Shown here piece after piece: positions 9,115 to 18,411 of a stretch of DNA of 64,000 nucleotides. Origin of the DNA: JAVDCA01 sp035293985 (GTDB lineage Bacteria > Pseudomonadota > Alphaproteobacteria > Rhizobiales > Xanthobacteraceae); contig DATGLS010000037.1 of the NCBI GenBank assembly GCA_035293985.1, positions 310,001 through 374,000 of the forward strand. Direction: 5' to 3'. The position numbers were made by a program, and so were the translations under genes. The first letter of the stretch is position 1. Each line of letters begins with the position of its first letter. The notes under the pieces were generated by a model. It was given only the letters and a program-made list of their open reading frames with translations, was not told the DNA's origin and did no database searches.

Positions 9115-10514
9115 GCCTGCCCGCCGCGCCACGGCGGCGGACGAAGCCGGCGTCGGACAAGGACGATACCGGCCGCGCCCGTGCGGCCGATGGAGCGCGA
9201 TCTCGCGCCATCGTGCCGGTCGAGGCGCCGCCGCATCCCTCACGCAAAAGCCTGCGTGGCCTCGACTGGTTCGTCTTCTTCGTCGCCAATGTGCAGACCG
9301 GGTTCGGCCCGTTCATCTCGGTCTATCTCACGTCGGCGGCGTGGACGCAGGTCGACATCGGCATCGTGCTGTCGATCGGCAGCCTGGTGGCGCTGCTCGG
9401 CCAGATGCCGGGCGGCGCGATCGTCGACGCGGTGCCGTCCGAGCGGCTGGTGGCGGCGGTCTCGGTCAGCTTGATCGGCATCAGCGCGCTGATCTTCGCC
9501 CTGTGGCCGATCTACATCGCGGTGCTCGGCGCCTCCGTGCTGCACTCGGCCGCGAGCTGCGTGCTCGGCCCCGCGATGGCGGCGATCACGCTCGGCCTCG
9601 TGGGTCATGGCGGCATGAGCGAGCGGCTCGGCCGCAACGCCCGCTTCGCCGCCATCGGCAACGGCATCGCGGCGGCTGCGATGGGCGCATGCGGCTACTG
9701 GGTGTCCAATCGCGCCGTGTTCGTCGTCACCGCCGTGCTGATGGTGCCGGCGCTGTTCTCGCTCGCTTTCATCCGCCCGGCCGAGATCGATCCCGAGCGC
9801 GCCCACGGCGGCCAGCCCGAGCAGCCGCCGGTGCGGCCGCTGTCGAGCCTGTGGCAACCCGGGCGAATCAAGCCGCTGCTGATCTTCTCGGCGGCGTTCA
9901 TGCTGTTTCAGCTCGCCAACGCGGCGATGCTTCCCCTCATGGGCAGCGTGCTGACGATGCGCTCGAGCCGCTGGGCCTCGGTGCTGATCGCCGCCTGTAT
10001 CGTGGTGCCGCAGCTGCTCGTGGCGTTGATCTCGCCCTGGATCGGCCGGCGCGCGCAGCTCGTCGGGCGGCGGCCGCTGCTGCTGCTCGGATTTGCAGTG
10101 CTGCCGATCCGCGGCGTGCTGTTCGCCGTGATCCACAATCCCGAGGTGCTGGTGATCGCGCAGCTGCTCGACGGCATTTCCGGCGCCGTGTTCGGCGTGC
10201 TGGTGCCGCTCGTGGTCGCCGACGTGACGCGGCGCACCGGCCACTTCAACCTGGCGCTAGGCATCACCGGCACCGCGATCGGCATCGGCGCTTCGCTGTC
10301 GACGACGCTCGCCGGCTATGTCAGCGACCACTCCGGCAGCGAGAGCGCGTTCATCGTCCTCGCCGTGATCGCGGCCGCCGGCCTCGCCTGCATCTGGGCG
10401 TTCATGCCGGAGACGAGGCCGGAGGATCAGGAATCAGGCATCAGGGGTCAGGTATCAGAGGATCGGGCATCAGGGGTCAGGTATCAGAGAGCTGACCTGA
10501 CGCCTGATCGCTGA
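9111..10514 (+). CDS. MFS transporter, repeat-derived C-terminus
   Basis: 467 aa with about 12 hydrophobic segments after a basic 45-residue N-terminus. The first helix region (WFVFFVANVQTGFGPFISVY) and the GQMPGGAIVDAVPSERLV loop match a MFS group whose substrate is undefined. The substrate cannot be assigned from sequence. It overlaps the PRC-barrel gene by four bases and shares its EcfG-type promoter. After PETRPED the last 30 or so residues (ESGIRGQVSED, then ASGVRYQRAD) are translated from a dispersed repeat that begins near 10424. The native protein probably once ended shortly after the last helix. Confidence 0.85.
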   Translation: MSLPAAPRRRTKPASDKDDTGRARAADGARSRAIVPVEAPPHPSRKSLRGLDWFVFFVANVQTGFGPFISVYLTSAAWTQVDIGIVLSIGSLVALLGQMPGGAIVDAVPSERLVAAVSVSLIGISALIFALWPIYIAVLGASVLHSAASCVLGPAMAAITLGLVGHGGMSERLGRNARFAAIGNGIAAAAMGACGYWVSNRAVFVVTAVLMVPALFSLAFIRPAEIDPERAHGGQPEQPPVRPLSSLWQPGRIKPLLIFSAAFMLFQLANAAMLPLMGSVLTMRSSRWASVLIAACIVVPQLLVALISPWIGRRAQLVGRRPLLLLGFAVLPIRGVLFAVIHNPEVLVIAQLLDGISGAVFGVLVPLVVADVTRRTGHFNLALGITGTAIGIGASLSTTLAGYVSDHSGSESAFIVLAVIAAAGLACIWAFMPETRPEDQESGIRGQVSEDRASGVRYQRADLTPDR

Positions 10515-10538
10515 TGCCTGATAGCTGATCCCTGATTA
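10424..10538. repeat. Dispersed palindromic repeat of tgatcctgatgcc type
   Basis: Two perfect 24-bp direct copies lie at 10437-10460 and 10466-10489. They are followed from about 10491 by inverted relatives (cctgacgcctgatcgctgatgcctgat). The element contains the 3' end of the MFS gene and the stop codon of the convergent glycosyltransferase gene at 10536. It may act as a bidirectional hairpin between converging transcripts. Confidence 0.85.
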
Positions 10539-11630
10539 CGGCGCCTCGCTTGCGGCGGCGAGCGGCGGCGCCTCCTCGGCGCTGACGACGCGCAGGCGCG
10601 GGGCGTGGCTTTCGATCAGCGCGCGATAGACGCCGAGATACTCCTGCGCCATCCGCCGCGCCGTGAAGCGCTGCTCGAACCGCTTGCGCACGGCGGCGCG
10701 GTCGAGCTCGGGGAGGCGCTGCACCGCGCCGATCGCGCCGAGCTCGTCCTCGACGATGAAGCCGGTCACGCCGTCATCCACGACCTCGGGAACGGAGCCG
10801 CGGTTGAAGGCGATCACCGGCGTGCCGCACGCCATCGCCTCGATCATCACGAGCCCGAACGGCTCCGGCCAGTCGATCGTCGCCAGCAGGGCTTGCGCGC
10901 CGCTGAGGAATTCCGATTTCTGGCTATCGGCGATCTCGCCGATGTACTCGACGTGCGGCGGCTGGATCAGGGGACGGATCTTCTGCTCGTAATACTCGAC
11001 GTCGACGCGGTCGACCTTGGCGGCGATCTTGAGCGGGATGCCGCATTGGCGCGCGATGTGGATGGCGCGGTCCACCGCCTTCTCGGGCGCGATGCGGCCG
11101 AGGAAGGCGAGATAGGACGGACGCACCGGCTTCGGCGTGATCAGCGTCTCGGGCAGCCCGTGGTAGATCGTGCGCACCCACCGCGCCTGCGGGATCGGGC
11201 GCCGCTGCGAATTGGAGATGGAGACCACCGGCGCCGCCGCGAACGTGTTGAACACCGGCTGCAGCTCGGGCAGGTCGAGGCGCCCATGCAGCGTGGTGAG
11301 GTACGGGGTCTGCTGGCGCGAGAAAAGCGAGAACGGATAGTAGTCGAGATGAAAGTGGATGAAATCGAATTCGGCGGCCTGGCGCCGGACGTTTTCGAGC
11401 ATGGCGATGTGCAGCGCATTGGCGTCGCGGATCGCGCCATCGAGACGCAGCGCGCGCGGCCACCCCGCTTGTAGCTTCGCCGAGGTCGACGAATCGCCGC
11501 TGGCGAACAGCGTGACGTCGTGTCCGAGCGCGACCAGCTCCTCGGTCAGCCAATGAATGACGCGCTCGGTACCACCATACAGCTTTGGCGGAACCGCTTC
11601 CGTCAAAGGCGCGATCTGCGCGATGCGCAT
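10536..11630 (-). CDS. GT4-family glycosyltransferase
   Basis: 364 aa. The N-terminal GT-B domain begins MRIAQIAPLTEAVPP and has KLYGGTERVIHWLTEELV and LFASGDSSTSAKL. The C-terminal nucleotide-sugar domain has YLAFLGRIAPEKAVDRAI near residue 195 and the GT4 E-x7-E signature in EPFGLVMIEAMACGTPVI near residue 285. Such enzymes transfer a sugar from UDP- or GDP-sugar; donor and acceptor are unknown. The start has a strong AAGGAG nine bases upstream. Transcribed alone against the MFS gene, inside a region of trehalose and glycogen genes, which suggests but does not prove a stress-polysaccharide role. Confidence 0.88.
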   Translation of the reverse strand: MRIAQIAPLTEAVPPKLYGGTERVIHWLTEELVALGHDVTLFASGDSSTSAKLQAGWPRALRLDGAIRDANALHIAMLENVRRQAAEFDFIHFHLDYYPFSLFSRQQTPYLTTLHGRLDLPELQPVFNTFAAAPVVSISNSQRRPIPQARWVRTIYHGLPETLITPKPVRPSYLAFLGRIAPEKAVDRAIHIARQCGIPLKIAAKVDRVDVEYYEQKIRPLIQPPHVEYIGEIADSQKSEFLSGAQALLATIDWPEPFGLVMIEAMACGTPVIAFNRGSVPEVVDDGVTGFIVEDELGAIGAVQRLPELDRAAVRKRFEQRFTARRMAQEYLGVYRALIESHAPRLRVVSAEEAPPLAAASEAP

Positions 11631-11744
11631 GGGAGCAATCTCCTTATTCCGAGTTTGAGTGATGTCGCCACCCGGCGACGAATGAACGCGCGTGCCGACA
11701 TAAACGGTCAAAACACATTGAAACTTTTTTTGCAGTCGGAACTC

Positions 11745-11769
11745 GGAACAATCATTTCGCTGATTCGTC
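11745..11769 (+). promoter_or_regulatory. Possible EcfG-type promoter (GGAAC-N16-CGTC)
   Basis: GGAAC at 11745-11749, then 16 bases, then CGTC at 11766-11769. One mismatch to the -10 consensus CGTT. It faces the ABC exporter, about 94 bases before its start. A second GGAAC at 11738 has no suitable partner. Confidence 0.45.
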
Positions 11770-11862
11770 GAGCTTCGTGTGCCGCGGGGGGCGTTCGGCG
11801 CACTGCAACTCGAGCATCATGACGCGACCTTTGGACGGCGAACTCGATCGGGAGGCGGTCAG

Positions 11863-13746
11863 TTGACTGATTGGTCACAAGCGATTGCGATGCCGCGTCA
11901 GGTATTGCGCCGGGCGTGGAACCGCGGGGCGAACGCGCGCGGGAAGACGCGACACGAGCGCCGCATGCCGGACATGCAGACCGACGATCTTTCCCGCTAC
12001 GGCCATCGCCCTTTTTCCTTCATCGCGCGCTACCTGCGCCGCCGGCCGGTCGCGCACGGCGCGATCGTGGCTACGGTCGCGGCAGCCGTCGCCTGCTCGG
12101 TGATGACGCAATATGGCGTGAAATACCTCGTCGATACGCTCGCGGCGGGCCCGCAGTCCTCCGGCATCTGGCTCGCTTTCATCTTCCTGGTCACGCTGAT
12201 CGCGACCGACAACCTGCTGTGGCGCGTCGCCAGCTGGATCGCGAGCGGCGCCTTCACGGCCGTCACCGGCGACCTGCGGCGTGATCTCTTCCGCCATCTC
12301 ACCGGGCATGCGCCGAGCTATTTCGCCGAGCGCCAGCCCGGAATGCTGACGAGCCGCATCACGGCGACGTCGAACGCGATCTTCACCATCGAGAACATGT
12401 TCGTATGGAACGTGATGCCGCCGTGCGCCGCGACCGTCGCCGCGATCACCTTGGTCGCGACCGTGAGCCTGCCGATGGCCGGCGTGCTGCTCGTGCTCGG
12501 CGGCGTCCTCGTCATCATCATGTTTCGCCTCGCCGCCGCCGGCCGGCCGCTGCACCACGATTTCGCCGATCGCGCCGCCGCGGTCGACGGCGAGATGGTC
12601 GATATCATCGGCAACATGCCGCTGGTGCGCGCCTTCCAGGGCTTCGGCCGCGAGCGGCGCCGCTTCGGCGAGACGGTCGACCGCGAGATGACGGCGCGCC
12701 GCCGCAGCCTGATCTATCTCGAGAAGCTGCGTCTCTTTCACGCGGGCTCGACCATCGTGCTCACCATCGCGCTGCTCGCCTGGGCGATCCGCCTGTGGCA
12801 GGAGGGCGTGGCGACGACCGGCGACGTCGTCCTCATCTGCACGCTCGGCATCTCGGTGCTGCATGCGACCCGCGACCTCGCAGTGGCGCTGGTCGACGTG
12901 ACGCAGCACCTCGCGCGCTTGACCGAGGCACTGGCGACGCTGCTGGTGCCGCACGAGATGCGCGATCATCCGAAGGCGGCGCCGCTCGCCCGCCGCGCCG
13001 CCAGCGTCGAGTTCGAGAACATCTCATTCAAATACCCGGACGGCCATTCGGTGTTCACGGATTTCAACCTGCGGCTGGAGGCCGGCGAGCATGTCGGCAT
13101 CGTCGGCCCGTCGGGCGGCGGCAAATCGACGTTGTTCGCGCTGCTGCAGCGCTTCTACGACGCGCAGCGCGGCCGCATCCTGATCGACGGGCTCGACATC
13201 ACCCGGGTGACGCAGGAGAGCCTGCGCCATGCGATCGCGGTGGTGCCGCAGGAGGCCTCGATGTTTCATCGCTCGGTGGGCGAGAACATCCGCTACGGCC
13301 GGCCCGAAGCTTCCGATGACGAGCTGCTGCGCGCCGCCATCGCGGCCCACTGCGAGTTCATCGAGGAGATGCCGCAGGGCTTCGACACCATCGTCGGCGA
13401 TCGCGGCGTCAAGCTGTCGGGCGGGCAGCGCCAGCGCATCGCCATCGCGCGCGCCTTCCTCAAGGATGCGCCGTTGCTGCTGCTCGACGAGGCGACCTCG
13501 TCGCTCGATGGCGACTCCGAGGAGGCGATCCGCGACGCCTTGCGTCATCTCATCCGCGGCAGGACCGTGATCGCGATCGCGCATCGGCTCTCGACCGTGC
13601 GCAGCTTCGATCGCATCGTCGTGATGCAGGCCGGGCGAGTGGTCCAGGATGGCCCGCCTGACCAGCTGGCGCGCCGCGATGGGCTCTATCGCCAACTGGT
13701 GGAGCGGGAGATCACGCGGCTGTCGAAGCACCGCGCGGCCGCCTGA
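11863..13746 (+). CDS. ABC exporter, fused membrane and ATPase domains (MsbA-like)
   Basis: About 627 aa. Six transmembrane segments lie at roughly residues 55-330. The nucleotide-binding domain follows: Walker A GPSGGGKST, Q-loop VVPQEASMFH, signature KLSGGQRQRIAIARAF, Walker B LLLLDEATSSLD and the switch histidine in IAIAHRLST. Half-transporters of this type dimerise in the inner membrane and export lipids, glycans or drugs. I choose a TTG start at 11863 because GGAGG lies seven bases before it. ATGs at 11890, 11965 and 11974 are alternatives. A possible EcfG-type promoter is at 11745 and a strong hairpin follows the gene at 13766. Confidence 0.85.
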   Translation: MTDWSQAIAMPRQVLRRAWNRGANARGKTRHERRMPDMQTDDLSRYGHRPFSFIARYLRRRPVAHGAIVATVAAAVACSVMTQYGVKYLVDTLAAGPQSSGIWLAFIFLVTLIATDNLLWRVASWIASGAFTAVTGDLRRDLFRHLTGHAPSYFAERQPGMLTSRITATSNAIFTIENMFVWNVMPPCAATVAAITLVATVSLPMAGVLLVLGGVLVIIMFRLAAAGRPLHHDFADRAAAVDGEMVDIIGNMPLVRAFQGFGRERRRFGETVDREMTARRRSLIYLEKLRLFHAGSTIVLTIALLAWAIRLWQEGVATTGDVVLICTLGISVLHATRDLAVALVDVTQHLARLTEALATLLVPHEMRDHPKAAPLARRAASVEFENISFKYPDGHSVFTDFNLRLEAGEHVGIVGPSGGGKSTLFALLQRFYDAQRGRILIDGLDITRVTQESLRHAIAVVPQEASMFHRSVGENIRYGRPEASDDELLRAAIAAHCEFIEEMPQGFDTIVGDRGVKLSGGQRQRIAIARAFLKDAPLLLLDEATSSLDGDSEEAIRDALRHLIRGRTVIAIAHRLSTVRSFDRIVVMQAGRVVQDGPPDQLARRDGLYRQLVEREITRLSKHRAAA

Positions 13747-13765
13747 CGACGATGTACGCATAGGC

Positions 13766-13800
13766 GCCCCGGAACCAAAGTTCCGGGGCCGGCGTTTTTC
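13766..13800 (+). terminator. Hairpin with offset T-run after the ABC exporter gene
   Basis: A ten-base-pair stem (13766-13775 with 13780-13789) and a four-base caaa loop are followed by cggcg and then ttttt. The T-run is displaced five bases from the stem, so termination may be partial. The same bases contain an EcfG-type promoter. Confidence 0.55.
13771..13796 (+). promoter_or_regulatory. EcfG-type promoter inside a hairpin (GGAAC-N17-CGTT)
   Basis: GGAAC at 13771-13775 and CGTT at 13793-13796, spacing 17. The -35 element is the left arm of the hairpin at 13766 and the -10 runs into its T-stretch. It faces the MFS-otsB-GH15 operon, 42 bases before the first possible start. Confidence 0.65.
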
Positions 13801-13838
13801 AGAGGCCGGGTCGCATCCGAACGGTCGCAAGCAATGCG

Positions 13839-15398
13839 ATGAATTCGCGGATGAATTTACGCAACTTATCCTTTCACGACACGCTGGTTCCGCTCGCCCA
13901 CGCCTACGGGCGGATTTCCATGGCGTTTGGGCATCGGCGCCCCAGTGGGCTCTCTCGAGCGCATGCCGATGACGACGAGGTGATCGAAAGCGATATCGCG
14001 GCGCGGCTCGACCGCCTGCCGTGGGACCGGTTCCACACCCTGGTTGTGGTCGCGCTCGGCATCACGTGGATCCTCGACGGGCTGGAGGTGACGATGGTGG
14101 GATCGCTGTCCGGCGCCCTCGAGGCGAGCTCGACGCTGCGGCTCTCGACTTTCGAGGTCGGCCTCACGGGCAGCGCCTATATCGCGGGCGCGGTGCTCGG
14201 CGCCATCTTCTTCGGCTGGCTCACCGATCGCCTCGGGCGCAAGAAGCTGTTCTTCGTCACGTTGACGGTCTATCTCGCGGCGACGGCTGCCACCGCCACA
14301 TCATGGAATTTGGCGAGCTTCTTCGTGTTTCGCTTTCTCACCGGCGCCGGCATCGGCGGCGAGTACACGGCGATCAACTCGACCATCCAGGAGCTGATCC
14401 CGGCGCGCTACCGCGGGCGCACCGATCTCGCGATCAACGGCACCTTCTGGATCGGGGCGGCGCTCGGCGCCATCGTGTCGATCACTTTGCTCGGCGCCGT
14501 GCCCGCGGGCTCGGACTGGGGTTGGCGTCTCGCCTTCCTGGTCGGCGCGGTGCTCGGCCTCGCGATTTTGTTCATGCGCCTGTGGATCCCGGAAAGCCCG
14601 CGCTGGCTGATGATGCACGGATACGGCGAGGCAGCGCACGCGGTCGTCGCGCAAGTCGAGGCGCGCGTGCAGGCGCACGGCCATGTGCTCCCTCCGATCT
14701 CCGGTCCGCGCGTGCGCCTGCGCGCGCGCCGCCACACCCCCATCATGGAAGTCGTGCGTACGCTCTTCCTCACCTATCGGCAGCGCACGTTCGTCGGATT
14801 GAGCCTGATGGCGGCGCAGGCGTTTTTCTACAACGCGATCTTCTTCACGTATGCGCTGATCCTCACGCATTTCTACGATGTTCCATCCGAAGGGGTCGGT
14901 TGGTACATTCTCCCGTTCGCGGCGGGCAATTTCTTTGGACCGCTGCTGCTTGGTCGATTTTTCGACACGATCGGGCGCAAGACCATGATCGCATCGACCT
15001 ACGCCATCTCCGGCCTGCTCCTCGCGCTCACCGGCTATCTGTTCAGCATCGCGGTGCTGTCGGCGCAGATGCAGACGGTCGCGTGGATGATGATCTTCTT
15101 CGTCGCCTCGGCGGCGGCCAGCTCGGCCTATCTCACGGTTGGTGAAATCTTCCCGCTCGAGATGCGCGCGCTGGCGATCGCATTCTTCTACGCGATCGGT
15201 ACCGGAATCGGCGGGATCGTCGGTCCGTCGCTGTTCGGCGCCCTGATCGCGAGCGGCTCGCGCGCAAGCGTGTTCGTGGGCTATGTGATCGGCGCCGCGC
15301 TTATGGTCGCGGCGGGTGTGGTCGAGTGGATGTGGGGCGTCGCGGCCGAGCGTCAGCCGCTCGAGGCGGTGGCGCGCCCGCTCGCCGCAGTCGACTGA
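13839..15398 (+). CDS. MFS transporter of the sugar/metabolite porter type
   Basis: Up to 519 aa with about 12 transmembrane segments. Sugar-porter-like signatures are clear: GWLTDRLGRKKLFF after helix 2, RFLTGAGIGGEYTAINS in helix 4, RLWIPESPRWLMM before the central loop and GRFFDTIGRKTMIA after helix 8. The substrate is not defined. The first ATG at 13839 fits the EcfG-type promoter at 13771; ATG 13920 would remove 27 uncertain residues. It is 50 bases ahead of otsB and most likely the first gene of an MFS-otsB-GH15 operon. Import of a disaccharide or export of a stress solute are both possible. Confidence 0.85.
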   Translation: MNSRMNLRNLSFHDTLVPLAHAYGRISMAFGHRRPSGLSRAHADDDEVIESDIAARLDRLPWDRFHTLVVVALGITWILDGLEVTMVGSLSGALEASSTLRLSTFEVGLTGSAYIAGAVLGAIFFGWLTDRLGRKKLFFVTLTVYLAATAATATSWNLASFFVFRFLTGAGIGGEYTAINSTIQELIPARYRGRTDLAINGTFWIGAALGAIVSITLLGAVPAGSDWGWRLAFLVGAVLGLAILFMRLWIPESPRWLMMHGYGEAAHAVVAQVEARVQAHGHVLPPISGPRVRLRARRHTPIMEVVRTLFLTYRQRTFVGLSLMAAQAFFYNAIFFTYALILTHFYDVPSEGVGWYILPFAAGNFFGPLLLGRFFDTIGRKTMIASTYAISGLLLALTGYLFSIAVLSAQMQTVAWMMIFFVASAAASSAYLTVGEIFPLEMRALAIAFFYAIGTGIGGIVGPSLFGALIASGSRASVFVGYVIGAALMVAAGVVEWMWGVAAERQPLEAVARPLAAVD

Positions 15399-15448
15399 GA
15401 TCCGGAATTCGTAGGGCGTCAACGGGACCAAAGGCATGGGATTCGCCG

Positions 15449-16207
15449 ATGAAAATGGATGAGCCGCATTTCACGCCCGATTTGCGCAAGAGCGCCCTGT
15501 TGCTCGATGTCGACGGCACCATCGTCGACATCGCGCCGAAGCCGGATGCGGTGCGCGTGCCGGCCTCGCTCAAGGATTCGTTGTCCCGGCTGGTGGCGGC
15601 GACCGATGGTGCCGTCGCGCTGGTCAGCGGCCGACTGCTCGCCGATCTCGATCGCCTGTTTACCCCGTTGCATCTCGCCGTCGTCGGCGGGCATGGCGCC
15701 GAGCTGCGCCTGCTCGACGCCGGAAAGGCACGCGCACTGAAGTCGCTGCAGCTGGATCCCGAGCTCAAGCGGCGGCTGTCTGCGCTCGCGCGCGATGGCG
15801 TCAGCGTCGAAGACAAGGGATTCTCGCTTGCGCTGCACTATCGCCAGGCACCGGAACAGGAGAAGCACCTGCGTGCCGCCGTCGCCGAGGTGTGCGCCGA
15901 AGAATGGTCGCCCGCAGTCGAGATTTTGCCCGGCAAAGCGGTTTTCGAGATCAAGCCGGCGGGCTTCACCAAGGCGACGGGCGTGCGCGCGCTGATGAAG
16001 CATGCGCCGTTCGCGGGCCGCCGCCCGATCTTCATCGGTGACGACACCACCGACGAGACCGTCTTCGCCATCATGCCCGAGTTCGACGGAACCGCCTTCT
16101 CGGTCGGGCGCGATGTTGCCGGTGTCGCCGGCCGCTTCGCGACGCCGGCGCGCGTGCGCGCCTGGCTCGATCGCATTGCGCCGGCGCACGAGAGCGTTGC
16201 TCCATGA
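15449..16207 (+). CDS. otsB: Trehalose-6-phosphate phosphatase
   Basis: 252 aa, HAD superfamily. Converts trehalose 6-phosphate to trehalose in the cytoplasm, the second step of the OtsAB pathway. Motif I is LLLDVDGTIVD (D20, D22). ALVSGRLLADL gives the substrate-loop region, GGHGAELR follows, and IFIGDDTTDETVF is the late HAD motif binding magnesium. The start MKMDEPHFTP is chosen because the upstream frame is arginine-rich. Its last four bases overlap the GH15 start. The matching synthase, otsA, lies 8 kb away at 24587 in a separate unit, also with an EcfG-like promoter. Confidence 0.93.
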   Translation: MKMDEPHFTPDLRKSALLLDVDGTIVDIAPKPDAVRVPASLKDSLSRLVAATDGAVALVSGRLLADLDRLFTPLHLAVVGGHGAELRLLDAGKARALKSLQLDPELKRRLSALARDGVSVEDKGFSLALHYRQAPEQEKHLRAAVAEVCAEEWSPAVEILPGKAVFEIKPAGFTKATGVRALMKHAPFAGRRPIFIGDDTTDETVFAIMPEFDGTAFSVGRDVAGVAGRFATPARVRAWLDRIAPAHESVAP

Positions 16208-18003
16208 CGGGCAAGGCGACCGATTACGGTCTCGACCTCGCGGTCATCGGCAACGGACGGACGGCGGCGCTGGTCGACCCGTCCGCGCGCATCGTCTGGT
16301 GGTGCTTTCCCCGCTTCGACGGCGACCCGCTGTTCTCCCGCCTTCTCGCCGGCGACGAGGAGAAGGGATTCACCGACGTCGTGCTCGACGATCTCGCCGA
16401 GGCGAAATCCGAATATCTGCGCAATACGGCGGTGGTGTCGACGCGGCTGACCGATCGGCACGGCAATGCGGTGCGCGTCACCGATTTCGCGCCGCGCTTC
16501 CAGCAGTTCGGCCGCGTGTTTCGCCCACCGCAGCTCTTTCGCATCATCGAGCCGGTCGCCGGGCTGCCGCGCATCACCATCCGGGTGCGGCCGACGCACG
16601 ACTATGGCCAGCCGTTCGACGACCATTCGATCGGCAGCAACCACATTCGCTACCACGGCGACGGCTCGGTGCTCCGGCTCACGACCGATGCGCCGCTGTC
16701 GCTGATCGAGAGCGAGGCGCCGTTCGTGGTCACGCGGCCGCTGCATCTGGTGTTCGGCCCCGACGAGCCGTTCACGGGCGAGCTCGCGCACATCGCCGAG
16801 GAGTTCTGCAACCGCACGCGCGACTATTGGACCACCTGGGTGCGCGGCCTGTCGATCTCCTACGACTGGCAGGAGGCGGTGATCCGCGCCGCGATCACGC
16901 TCAAGCTCAGCACGTTCGACGAGACCGGCGGCGTCATCGCGGCGATGACCACGTCCATTCCGGAGGCGCCCGGCTCGGGCCGCACCTGGGATTACCGCTT
17001 CTGCTGGCTGCGCGACGCCTATTTCGTCGTCAAGGCGCTCAACAAGATCAGTGCGACGCAGACGATGGAGGATTTCATCAACTTCACGCTGTCGATCGCC
17101 GCCAACCGCGACGAGATGCTGCGTCCGGTCTACAGCGTGGTGGCGACCGATCCGCTCGAGGAGATGACCGCCAAGGCGCTCAAGGGCTATCGTGGCGACG
17201 GTCCGGTGCGCATCGGCAATGCGGCGGCCGAGCAGGCGCAGCACGACACCTATGGCAGCATCATCCTTGCGGCGACGCCGATGTTCTTCGACCGCCGGCT
17301 GCCGCGCCCCGGCGACGAGGGTCTCTTTCGCCTGCTCGAGTCGCTCGGCGGCAAGGCGGCGCAGATGGCGCTCATCCCCGACGCCGGCATCTGGGAGTTC
17401 CGCGGGCGAAAGCGCATCCACACCCATTCGGCGGCGATGTGCTGGGCCGGATGCCACCGGCTCGCCGCGATCGCGGCCCGACTCGGCCTCAAGGATCGCG
17501 CCGAGCACTGGAACCGGATCGCCGAGCCGATCCGCGACGCGCTGCTGGCGCGCGCCTGGAACGAGAAGCGCGGTGCCTTCACGGCGGCGTTCGAGTCGGA
17601 CGATCTCGATGCCAGCGTGCTGCTGCTGCCCGAGCTCGGCGTGCTCGACGCCGACGATCCACGTTTTGTCCGCACCGTCGCCGCGATGGAGAAGGAGCTG
17701 GTGCGCGAGAAGCACGTGATGCGCTATGCCGACGCCGACGACTTCGGCCTGCCGGTCACCGCCTTCCTGATCTGCCGCTTCTGGCTGATCGATGCCTGGT
17801 GGTCGCTCGGCCGGGTCGATGCGGCGCGCGAGCTGTTCGAGGACGCGCTTGCGCACCGCAACCGATATGGATTGCTGTCGGAGGATCTCGATCCGCAGAC
17901 CGGCGCGCTGTGGGGCAATTTCCCCCAGACCTACTCGATGGCGGGGCTGATCCTCTCCGCGATGCGATTGTCGCGCAGCTGGGAAGATCGATACTGGCGC
18001 TGA
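16204..18003 (+). CDS. GH15-family glycoside hydrolase, probable trehalase or glucoamylase-like
   Basis: 599 aa. The N-terminal beta domain starts with YGLDLAVIGNGRTAALVDP and WWCFPRFDGDPLF. The (alpha/alpha)6 barrel has WDYRFCWLRDAYF near residue 262, the probable catalytic acid region GIWEFRGRKRIHTHS near 395 and the base region LLSEDLDPQTGALWGNFPQ near 559. Bacterial GH15 proteins hydrolyse alpha-glucosides; some are trehalases. Overlap with otsB (ATGA) argues for translational coupling and a role in trehalose turnover, which is inference. No signal peptide. A paralogue is at 20931 on the other strand. Confidence 0.87.
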   Translation: MTGKATDYGLDLAVIGNGRTAALVDPSARIVWWCFPRFDGDPLFSRLLAGDEEKGFTDVVLDDLAEAKSEYLRNTAVVSTRLTDRHGNAVRVTDFAPRFQQFGRVFRPPQLFRIIEPVAGLPRITIRVRPTHDYGQPFDDHSIGSNHIRYHGDGSVLRLTTDAPLSLIESEAPFVVTRPLHLVFGPDEPFTGELAHIAEEFCNRTRDYWTTWVRGLSISYDWQEAVIRAAITLKLSTFDETGGVIAAMTTSIPEAPGSGRTWDYRFCWLRDAYFVVKALNKISATQTMEDFINFTLSIAANRDEMLRPVYSVVATDPLEEMTAKALKGYRGDGPVRIGNAAAEQAQHDTYGSIILAATPMFFDRRLPRPGDEGLFRLLESLGGKAAQMALIPDAGIWEFRGRKRIHTHSAAMCWAGCHRLAAIAARLGLKDRAEHWNRIAEPIRDALLARAWNEKRGAFTAAFESDDLDASVLLLPELGVLDADDPRFVRTVAAMEKELVREKHVMRYADADDFGLPVTAFLICRFWLIDAWWSLGRVDAARELFEDALAHRNRYGLLSEDLDPQTGALWGNFPQTYSMAGLILSAMRLSRSWEDRYWR

Positions 18004-18411
18004 GCCGGTCGCCCGGGCTACGTGCTTCGCCCGGCGCGCTGGTCGGCGATGTGCGCTTCAGCCGGAAGCGGATCGCATTTCGTCAGCCAGAGCTTTCCCG
18101 GGTTTGACCCCGAGCCGGCCTTCCACCCAGCCATCATGCCGCGGTGCGGCAGGGCGCGCAGCAAATATGCGCAAAGTTGTTCGCCGCTCGAGTCGGTCGG
18201 GTGCTAAAAGTACGAACGCACCTGGACTTTCTGCGGCAGATCGATCCCGCCCGCTTCCTTACGGTCGTTGAAGTACCTTTAGCCGATCCTCACGGTCAAT
18301 TTCACCACATATCCCGCTTCGACTTGCAGCAAAGACCCTTGGGTGCGTCGGCTGTACCGCAGGGATCAAACGGCAGGCGCTGCGGTCCAGAACGGCAGGA
18401 GGACCAGGACG
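18004..18411. other. 408-base intergenic interval before the cysteine-rich cluster
   Basis: I see no gene with a credible start and ribosome site here. The interval holds one copy of the 17-bp motif at 18164-18180, plus about 230 bases of leader before the first cysteine-rich gene. GC falls slightly toward the right end. A long untranslated leader or an unrecognised small RNA is possible. Confidence 0.5.
18163..18180 (+). promoter_or_regulatory. Shared upstream motif, copy 1
   Basis: AAATATGCGCAAAGTTGT. The 17-bp core is identical to copies at 19669-19685 (reverse) and 19844-19861 (forward). It is oriented toward the gene at 18412, with 231 bases between. An operator or promoter part is the simplest reading. 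Confidence 0.6.

Noticed and set aside
18004..18400. A tRNA or known small RNA in the gap after the GH15 gene
   Set aside because: No cloverleaf or CCA-adjacent acceptor pairing could be made by eye; an unrecognised RNA cannot be excluded.
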